Assembly (NCBI GenBank): GCA_018903185.1
Contig: JAHIQV010000437.1
Coordinates: 1-7,363, forward strand
Direction: 5' to 3'
Length of the DNA: 7,363 nt
From: Gammaproteobacteria bacterium
GTDB taxonomy: Bacteria > Pseudomonadota > Gammaproteobacteria > Burkholderiales > Burkholderiaceae_C
Below are positions 1 to 4,415 of this stretch, piece after piece. A program made the translations under genes and the position numbers. Position 1 is the stretch's first letter. Each line of letters begins with the position of its first letter. Under the pieces are notes generated by a model. The model saw only the letters and a program-made list of their open reading frames with translations, did no database searches and was not told where the DNA came from.

Positions 1-563
1 AATCCACCTGCATCAACACACTGACCCAGCAAAAGCGCCTGGCTTTTGCATCGAAGACGCCTGGACGCACGCAAAGCATCAACCTGTTCTCGCTGGGCAA
101 GCAGGGGCAGACCGACGCCGTGCTGGCCGACTTGCCGGGTTATGGGTACGCTGCGGTGCCGCGCGAAGCCAAGCTGCGCTGGCAGCGCGTGATGGGCAAC
201 TACCTCATGACGCGCGAAAACCTCAAGGCCGTGGTGTTGCTGTGCGACCCCCGCCTGGGTTTGACCGAACTCGACGAAATCCTGCTCGACGTGATCCGCC
301 CGCGGGTACAAAGCGGCCTGAAGTTCGTGATCCTCTTGACCAAGTCGGACAAGCTCACGCGTGCCGAGGCCAACAAGGCCCTGTCCATTGCGAAGCTGCA
401 GTGTGGCGGTGGTGAAGCCCGCCTGTTTTCCGCGCTCAAGAAGCAGGGGCTGGACGAGATGGCGCGGCTCCTGTGGGACTGGACCCATGGCGAGGCCGTG
501 GCGCCCATGGAGCCAGCCGCCGAAAAAGCGGTGGAAGACGACGAGCCTCCGGCGCTCGACTGA
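1..563 (+). CDS. engB: Ribosome biogenesis GTP-binding protein EngB (YsxC/YihA), 3' part
   Basis: This is a GTPase of the TrmE-Era-EngA-EngB family, which in this family assists late assembly of the 50S ribosomal subunit in the cytoplasm. The 5' end lies outside the window. The readable frame starts at base 3 and gives 186 residues to the TGA at 561-563. Bases 1-2 are probably the end of the P-loop Lys codon, because the next residues STCINTL match the family pattern GKS-S-x-x-N-x-L. Other G motifs are visible: TPGRT (G2), DLPGYGY (G3, Asp-x-x-Gly), TKSDK (G4) and SALKK (G5). LAFASKTPGRTQSINLF is typical of EngB. The protein ends in an acidic, Ala/Pro-rich tail after the last conserved Trp region. 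It converges on the acyltransferase gene 44 bp away. The ATG at base 120 is internal. Identification is very secure. Confidence 0.96.
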   Translation, partial: STCINTLTQQKRLAFASKTPGRTQSINLFSLGKQGQTDAVLADLPGYGYAAVPREAKLRWQRVMGNYLMTRENLKAVVLLCDPRLGLTELDEILLDVIRPRVQSGLKFVILLTKSDKLTRAEANKALSIAKLQCGGGEARLFSALKKQGLDEMARLLWDWTHGEAVAPMEPAAEKAVEDDEPPALD

Positions 564-566
564 GCC

Positions 567-591
567 GACTGGGCAGAACCCGCCGTCAGTC
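567..591. terminator. Possible stem-loop between convergent genes
   Basis: GACTGGGC (567-574) can pair with GCC (582-584) plus CAGTC (587-591), leaving a two-base bulge and a loop of about seven bases. It lies in the 44 bp between the engB stop and the stop of the convergent acyltransferase, where a shared terminator would be expected. There is no T-tract on either side, so intrinsic termination is uncertain. Confidence 0.25.
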
Positions 592-607
592 AGGCCTTCA
601 CCGGCGT

Positions 608-1534
608 TCAGCTCCGTGCATAGGGCGACGCTTCGCCGGCCGGTCGCGTCTTGAAGCGCTTGTGCACCCAGTAGTACTGCTCGGGCATGGTGGCGATCAT
701 CTGCTCCAGGCGCTGGTTCATCAACGCGGTGTCGGCCACCGCGTCGCCGCCGGGATAACCATCCCAGCCCGGCAGCACCTCCACGTCGTAACCACTGGGT
801 GTCATCCTGCTGATGACCGGCACCACGCGCGCACGCCCCATCTGGGCCAGCCTCGGCAGGGTGGGCACGGTGGCGGTGCTCACACCGAAAAACGGCACGA
901 ACACCGACTCTGCCGGTCCCATGTCCATGTCCGGCAAGAGGTACAGCACCTCCCCCGCGCGCAGCGCCTGCACCAGCGAGCGCATGCTCTGGTGCTTTTC
1001 GACCAGCCTGACTGAGCCGTACCGCAGCCGACCGGCCCGAATCCATTGATCCACGGCCACATTGCGTTGACGGGCATACAGGCTGATGAACCTGCGCGGA
1101 AACCCCAAGGCCAGTGCGGTTCCGCCGGCGTCCAGTCCTACAAAGTGCGGCGCGAACACCAGAATCGGCCCGTCGGTGGCCAGTTCATGGACCGACCCGA
1201 CCAGCCTCAGGCGGCGCCGGGTCACCGCTTCACTGGCTTCCCAGACCCAGCTCCGGTCCAGCCAGGATTGCGCGAAATACACAAAATGCCGGCGCACAGC
1301 GCGGTTGCGCTCAGCCTCGCTGTCCTGAGGGAAACACAGCGCCCAGTTGGTGCGGGCAATGCCCCGGCGTCGGCCCGCCACCGAGTGGAGCAACTGCCCC
1401 GACAGCCACCCCAGGCCGCGCACCCATGGCAGAGGCAATCTGGCCAGCAGGCGCATGAAACCCACGCCCAGTCGACCACCCCAGGTTTTGGAGCCCGATG
1501 GACTGTGATGAGTTGGGGGGGGGGTTGTGGACAT
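608..1534 (-). CDS. LpxL/HtrB-family lysophospholipid (lipid A) acyltransferase, second gene of pair
   Basis: This is a member of the LpxL/LpxM (HtrB/MsbB) family, whose proteins transfer a secondary acyl chain to lipid A precursors at the cytoplasmic face of the inner membrane. The 308 residues match the family length (about 300). The catalytic HX4D/E motif is seen as H130-FVGL-D135 within APHFVGLDAGG. Other family features are LLPDMDMGPAESVFVPFFG (about 199-217), the C-terminal block EQYYWVHKRFKTRP (285-298) and a hydrophobic N-terminal segment (about 23-50). The ATG at 1534 is the only start that keeps the whole N-terminal helix; M27 (1456) or V24 are fallbacks. No strong Shine-Dalgarno site is seen. 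The upstream gene ends 30 bp away on the same strand, so the two are probably co-transcribed. A run of ten C falls in codons 4-7. Acyl-chain specificity cannot be read from sequence, so no symbol is given. Confidence 0.9.
   Translation of the reverse strand: MSTTPPPTHHSPSGSKTWGGRLGVGFMRLLARLPLPWVRGLGWLSGQLLHSVAGRRRGIARTNWALCFPQDSEAERNRAVRRHFVYFAQSWLDRSWVWEASEAVTRRRLRLVGSVHELATDGPILVFAPHFVGLDAGGTALALGFPRRFISLYARQRNVAVDQWIRAGRLRYGSVRLVEKHQSMRSLVQALRAGEVLYLLPDMDMGPAESVFVPFFGVSTATVPTLPRLAQMGRARVVPVISRMTPSGYDVEVLPGWDGYPGGDAVADTALMNQRLEQMIATMPEQYYWVHKRFKTRPAGEASPYARS
1515..1524. repeat. Homopolymer of ten G (ten C on the coding strand)
   Basis: An uninterrupted run of ten G on the + strand corresponds to the codons ACC CCC CCC CCA, giving T-P-P-P just after the start of the minus-strand acyltransferase. 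Loss or gain of one base would shift the frame, and both alternative frames end (near 1311 and 1222) before the catalytic His codon at 1145-1147. It is the longest homopolymer I see in the window. Confidence 0.95.
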
Positions 1535-1564
1535 GAATGACTGCGGTGAGCACCGGGGGACGTT

Positions 1565-2446
1565 TCAGCGCCGGGGCGCGGCGCCGGTGTCCGGGGACTC
1601 GGGTTGACGGGGTTGCTTGTAGCGGTCGTACGACCAGAGGTACTGCGCCGGCGATTCTCGCACCAGCGACTCCATGGCCTGATTGATCTGCAAAGCAGCC
1701 GTTTGCGGGTCACTGCTCAGGCCGTGCTCAGCCAGACCCGGGAAGGGGCGCACATGCACCAGGAACCCGCGCCCCCAAGAGAGCCGCTCGCCCCAGATCA
1801 ACACCGGCTGCACGCCCGGTGTCCGTGCCAGGCGTGCCGACAAGGTCATGGTGTAGGCCTCACGCCCGAAGTACGGCGCCCACACGCCTTGGCCCGCGGG
1901 CGGCACCTGATCCGGCAGCAGCCCCACGGCCTGCCCGGTCTTGAGCGCCTTGATGAGCTGTTTCACGCCGGCCAGCGTGGTCGGCGCCGTCAACAGGCCC
2001 GGACGCTCCCGGGAATGGGCCACCAGATCCCGCAGCCAGGGTTGGCGCGACGGGCGAAACAGCACGGTGGTGGTCATGCGGTCACCGAAACGCTGTGCCA
2101 CCGCCTGCGCCGTGATTTCAAAACAACCCAGGTGCGGTGTCAGGAACAGCACGCCAGAGCCGTGGGCCATCGCCGCTTCGATCAGGGAAGCCCCTTCCCA
2201 GCCCACCTTCATCGGGGCTCCCAACCACAACCGGGTGGTTTCTACGGCCATCTTGCCCGCTTCGCCCACCGAAGCCAGCGCCACCCCGCGGGAAAAACCG
2301 GCCTGGCGAACATGGGCCATCAAGCGGCGCCGGTAGCGGGGCGACAGCAGAAAGCTCAGCCAGCCCACCACCCAGCCTGCAGCGTGCAGCACAGGCAGCG
2401 GCATGAGCGAGAAAAAGCGGAAAAGCAGTTGAATGAAGACGGTCAC
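1565..2446 (-). CDS. lpxL: LpxL/HtrB-family lipid A acyltransferase, first gene of pair
   Basis: This is a membrane-associated acyltransferase of the LpxL/LpxM family, expected to use acyl-ACP to add a secondary fatty acid to lipid A. I chose the GTG at 2446 (293 residues). It gives the normal short N-terminus leading into a membrane helix (about residues 4-34), then [12 protein letters not shown]-containing site lies just upstream, and a promoter-like TATATT falls at 2483-2478. An ATG at 2533 would add 29 residues unlike the family and would start upstream of that promoter. The catalytic HX4E motif is H105-LGCF-E110 in TPHLGCFEI. The family blocks [20 protein letters not shown] and [13 protein letters not shown] are present. 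It is followed 30 bp later by a second family member with HX4D and is divergent from metK, an arrangement I recall in Burkholderiales. The symbol is given at family level; LpxL and LpxM roles cannot be separated here. Confidence 0.9.
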   Translation of the reverse strand: MTVFIQLLFRFFSLMPLPVLHAAGWVVGWLSFLLSPRYRRRLMAHVRQAGFSRGVALASVGEAGKMAVETTRLWLGAPMKVGWEGASLIEAAMAHGSGVLFLTPHLGCFEITAQAVAQRFGDRMTTTVLFRPSRQPWLRDLVAHSRERPGLLTAPTTLAGVKQLIKALKTGQAVGLLPDQVPPAGQGVWAPYFGREAYTMTLSARLARTPGVQPVLIWGERLSWGRGFLVHVRPFPGLAEHGLSSDPQTAALQINQAMESLVRESPAQYLWSYDRYKQPRQPESPDTGAAPRR

Positions 2447-2477
2447 GAATTGCTCAAGAGGCCTGCATGGCCGTCGA

Positions 2478-2506
2478 AATATACCGGTGGTGGGCGCACA
2501 ACCGGT
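2478..2506 (-). promoter_or_regulatory. Candidate promoter of the acyltransferase operon
   Basis: Read on the minus strand, TATATT (2483-2478) is a good -10 box. Seventeen bases upstream lies ACCGGT (2506-2501), a poor match to a -35 box. Transcription would start near 2471, about 25 bases before the GTG start at 2446. ACCGGTGG occurs twice on the + strand, at 2483-2490 and 2501-2508, touching the -10 and covering the -35; it could be an operator, but this is inference. Confidence 0.4.
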
Positions 2507-2557
2507 GGCAGCAAAAGGGCATGGTTGCAGCACGGCTACCGAAACCCACGTTTGATC

Positions 2558-2563
2558 TAAAAT
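2558..2563 (+). promoter_or_regulatory. metK: Candidate -10 box of the metK promoter
   Basis: TAAAAT is a near-consensus -10 element on the + strand. A start six or seven bases downstream would fall at about 2570, the first base of the leader pseudoknot, so the transcript would begin with the riboswitch. No convincing -35 is present at the usual distance (2535-2540 reads GCTACC). Confidence 0.4.
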
Positions 2564-2569
2564 CCTCCC

Positions 2570-2628
2570 ATCGCCGAGTTATTGAACTAATTGCGGGGCG
2601 ATTCACAAATTCCGCTAAAGCGTTCGCC
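2570..2628 (+). promoter_or_regulatory. SAM-II-like riboswitch candidate in the metK leader
   Basis: Seen in the sequence: P1 is ATCGCC (2570-2575) paired with GGCGAT (2597-2602). Its loop carries GAAC (2584-2587) and AATTGCGG (2589-2596). The 3' tail carries CAAATTCCGCTAAAGCG (2606-2622). Loop-tail pairings are GAAC with GTTC (2622-2625), and either AATT (2589-2592) with AATT (2608-2611) or GCGG (2593-2596) with CCGC (2612-2615). Together these form an H-type pseudoknot. Known of the family: SAM-II aptamers have this topology with a loop resembling ATTTAACC..ATTGCA and a tail containing AAAT...GCTAAA; here the loop reads ATTGAAC.AATTGCG and the tail AAAT...GCTAAA. Position directly before S-adenosylmethionine synthetase fits the ligand. 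SAM-II is known mainly from alphaproteobacteria, so this would be a divergent or less usual member. The assignment rests on recalled consensus, not on a covariance search. Confidence 0.6.
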
Positions 2629-2659
2629 GAACCCAGAAGACCGGCAACGCCGATCAACC

Positions 2660-2671
2660 AACTCTGGAGTT
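2660..2671 (+). promoter_or_regulatory. metK ribosome binding site within a small hairpin
   Basis: GGAG (2666-2669) lies seven bases before the ATG at 2677 and fixes that start. It sits in the self-complementary stretch AACTCTGGAGTT, where AACT (2660-2663) can pair with AGTT (2668-2671). The Shine-Dalgarno bases would then be split between the CTGG loop and the stem, which may modulate access by ribosomes. Confidence 0.6.
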
Positions 2672-2676
2672 TATAC

Positions 2677-3861
2677 ATGGCGAACGACTTTCTCTTCACT
2701 TCCGAATCCGTCTCTGAAGGCCACCCCGACAAGGTGGCTGACCAGATTTCCGACGCGATACTCGATGCAATCTTCAAGCAGGACCCGCGCAGCCGCGTGG
2801 CCGCCGAGACCCTGACCAACACCGGCCTCGTGGTGCTGGCGGGCGAGATCACCACCAACGCGCACGTCGACTACATCCAGGTCGCGCGTGACACGATCAA
2901 GCGCATCGGCTACGACAACACCGAGTACGGCATCGACTACAAGGGCTGCGCCGTGCTGGTGGCCTACGACAAGCAGTCGAACGACATCGCGCAGGGCGTG
3001 GACCACGCGTCCGACGACCACCTGAACACCGGCGCCGGCGACCAGGGTCTGATGTTTGGCTACGCCTGCGACGAGACGCCCGAACTGATGCCTGCGCCGA
3101 TCTACTACGCGCACCGACTGATGGAGCGCCAGGCCCAGCTGCGCAAGGACGGTCGCCTGCCTTTCCTGCGACCCGACGCCAAGAGCCAGGTGACGATGCG
3201 CTATGTGGACGGCAAGCCGCACAGCATCGACACCGTGGTGCTGTCCACCCAGCACAGCCCGGACCAGAGCGAGAACCAGCACCAGATGAAGGCCTCGTTC
3301 ACCGAAGCCATCATCGAAGAAATCATCAAACCGGTGCTGCCCAAGGAATGGCTGCAGAACACCAAGTACCTGATCAACCCGACCGGACGTTTCGTCATCG
3401 GCGGCCCGCAGGGCGACTGTGGCCTGACCGGCCGCAAGATCATTGTCGACACCTACGGCGGCGCCTGTCCGCACGGCGGTGGCGCGTTCTCCGGCAAAGA
3501 CCCCAGCAAGGTCGATCGCTCAGCGGCCTACGCCGCGCGCTACGTGGCCAAGAACATCGTCAAGGCCGGCCTGGCCAAGCAGTGCCAGATCCAGGTGGCC
3601 TACGCCATTGGCGTGGCCAAACCGATGAACGTGACGGTCTACACCGAAGGCACGGGCGTGATACCGGACGAGGCGATCGCCGCGCTCGTGAGCGAGCACT
3701 TCGACCTTCGCCCCAAGGGCATCATCCAGATGCTCGATCTGCTGCGCCCGATCTACGAAAAGACAGCCGCCTACGGTCACTTCGGCCGAGAAGAGCCCGA
3801 GTTCGCTTGGGAGCTGACAGACAAGGCGCAGGCACTGCGCGCAGCGGCCGGACTCCAATAA
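2677..3861 (+). CDS. metK: S-adenosylmethionine synthetase (methionine adenosyltransferase)
   Basis: This enzyme makes S-adenosylmethionine from ATP and methionine, releasing phosphate and diphosphate, in the cytoplasm; family members work as tetramers. The 394 residues are close to the usual bacterial length (about 384-395). Diagnostic motifs are GHPDK (15-19, with catalytic His16 and metal-binding Asp18), the signature [12 protein letters not shown] (119-130) and the phosphate-binding loop [19 protein letters not shown] (267-285). No catalytic residue appears missing. The ATG at 2677 follows GGAG at seven bases and starts [19 protein letters not shown] as expected. The frame stays open to an ATG at 2467, but those 70 extra codons cover the promoter and riboswitch region. 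Regulation is probably by the SAM-II-like leader. It is divergent from the acyltransferase operon. Function is very secure. Confidence 0.98.
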   Translation: MANDFLFTSESVSEGHPDKVADQISDAILDAIFKQDPRSRVAAETLTNTGLVVLAGEITTNAHVDYIQVARDTIKRIGYDNTEYGIDYKGCAVLVAYDKQSNDIAQGVDHASDDHLNTGAGDQGLMFGYACDETPELMPAPIYYAHRLMERQAQLRKDGRLPFLRPDAKSQVTMRYVDGKPHSIDTVVLSTQHSPDQSENQHQMKASFTEAIIEEIIKPVLPKEWLQNTKYLINPTGRFVIGGPQGDCGLTGRKIIVDTYGGACPHGGGAFSGKDPSKVDRSAAYAARYVAKNIVKAGLAKQCQIQVAYAIGVAKPMNVTVYTEGTGVIPDEAIAALVSEHFDLRPKGIIQMLDLLRPIYEKTAAYGHFGREEPEFAWELTDKAQALRAAAGLQ

Positions 3862-3884
3862 ATCCATCGACCACCCTGACCGTC

Positions 3885-3924
3885 CGGGGACTTGCCCCGT
3901 GTCGGGCAAAGCCCATGCCGGGGC
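3885..3924 (+). terminator. Competing GC-rich hairpins downstream of metK
   Basis: CCCCG (3895-3899) can pair with CGGGG upstream (3885-3889, five-base loop). Alternatively GCCCCG (3894-3899) pairs with CGGGGC downstream (3919-3924), with an inner stem GGGC-AAA-GCCC (3904-3914) stacked inside it. The element begins about 24 bases after the metK stop, where a terminator would be expected. No T-tract follows, so it may instead be a 3' stabilising structure or the edge of the adjacent mobile-element remnant. Confidence 0.35.
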
Positions 3925-3925
3925 T

Positions 3926-4140
3926 CCACCGTGGCTGCACGCAACCCAGTCTGCGCCAGGGCATGAGTTCGTTTTCTGAACATGCGTCCCACGGTTTCTC
4001 GACTCACGCTGCCCAGGCCAGGCTCCTGGCGTGCGGCGTGTTCGAGTTCCACCATCGTCCAGCGCTGGCGGCCTGTGGGGCGCCGAACATGCCAGCGCGG
4101 TCACGCGTGCTTCTGCGTCCGAGTCGTACTGGCGAGGCCG
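3926..4140 (-). pseudogene. Decayed IS630-type transposase fragment (N-terminal DNA-binding part)
   Basis: Three consecutive minus-strand pieces in different frames make one recognisable protein stretch. They are RPRQYDSDAEARVTALACSAP (4140-4078, split here as RPRQYDSDAE then ARVTALACSAP), then PTGRQRWTMVELEHAA running on to SVSRETVGRMFRK (4079-3972), then NELMPWRRLGCVQPRW (3973-3926). This follows the order I recall from IS630-family transposases: an R-x-Y-x-x-x-x-E-A-R-I-x-A-L-A-C segment, a RWT helix, SRETVRR-x-L-KK, then NELKPW. Each join needs the frame to move forward by one base, at a C run (4077-4080) and an A run (3972-3975). The catalytic DDE half is absent and no terminal repeats were found. 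It is therefore a truncated, frameshifted relic between metK and the kinase gene. The family call is from memory. Confidence 0.6.
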
Positions 4141-4415
4141 CGCCGGCACACGACAATACCCCCGTATATCGATTGGCGATGTCCGAAGTGTGTTCCTGTT
4201 TCTTGAGTTACGTGTTCCTATCTCAGGATGGCGGATCTGTCAGCAAGCACCAGCAATCAACCGGAAGCCTCCACGTACCTGCCCCGGGGGTGCTGGAGCG
4301 AACACTTGTAACCCCAGCGCTACAGGCGCAGACTCTTCTGGGTTTTCAGCATGGTGACCGATATCATGAACAGATGATTCTTGCTGTGCATCGCATCGAC
4401 TTGGAGCTTTGAACC
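4141..4415 (+). other. Non-coding region upstream of the histidine kinase gene
   Basis: No gene is supported here. Visible elements are the repeat and dyad at 4190-4225, a weak -10-like TATCAT (4362-4367) without a convincing -35 (TGGGTT at 4339-4344), and the kinase Shine-Dalgarno GGAG at 4403-4406, nine bases before the ATG at 4416. The part next to 4141 may be further decayed insertion-sequence DNA, but I cannot align it. Confidence 0.5.
4190..4225. repeat. Direct repeat and interrupted dyad, possible operator
   Basis: GTGTTCCT occurs at 4190-4197 and 4212-4219, 22 bp apart (about two helical turns). The second copy lies inside an interrupted palindrome, TGAGTTA (4204-4210) - eight bases - TATCTCA (4219-4225), with six of seven positions complementary. 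Such symmetry can mark a regulator site. It is about 190 bp before the kinase start, with no clear promoter nearby, so the role is unknown. Confidence 0.35.

Noticed and set aside
2447..2533. Start of the first acyltransferase at the ATG at 2533
   Set aside because: The 29 added residues are unlike the family N-terminus and begin upstream of the candidate promoter at 2478-2506; the GTG at 2446 is preferred.
1604..2560. Long plus-strand open frame opposite the first acyltransferase
   Set aside because: Its His/Arg/Gln-rich translation is the complement of a clear acyltransferase and has no recognisable domain.
2570..2628. SAH riboswitch (as found before ahcY in betaproteobacteria) or SAM/SAH riboswitch as the metK leader
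   Set aside because: The conserved sequences I recall for those classes are not visible, whereas the GCTAAA and ATTGAAC/AATTGC elements fit SAM-II.
2467..2676. Upstream extension of metK by 70 codons from an ATG at 2467
   Set aside because: The extra residues do not resemble MetK, lack a ribosome site, and overlie the -10 box and pseudoknot; GGAG seven bases before the ATG at 2677 fits the known N-terminus.
2671..3474. Long minus-strand open frame opposite metK
   Set aside because: Val/Arg/His-rich antisense translation of metK codons with no domain; a coding-strand shadow.
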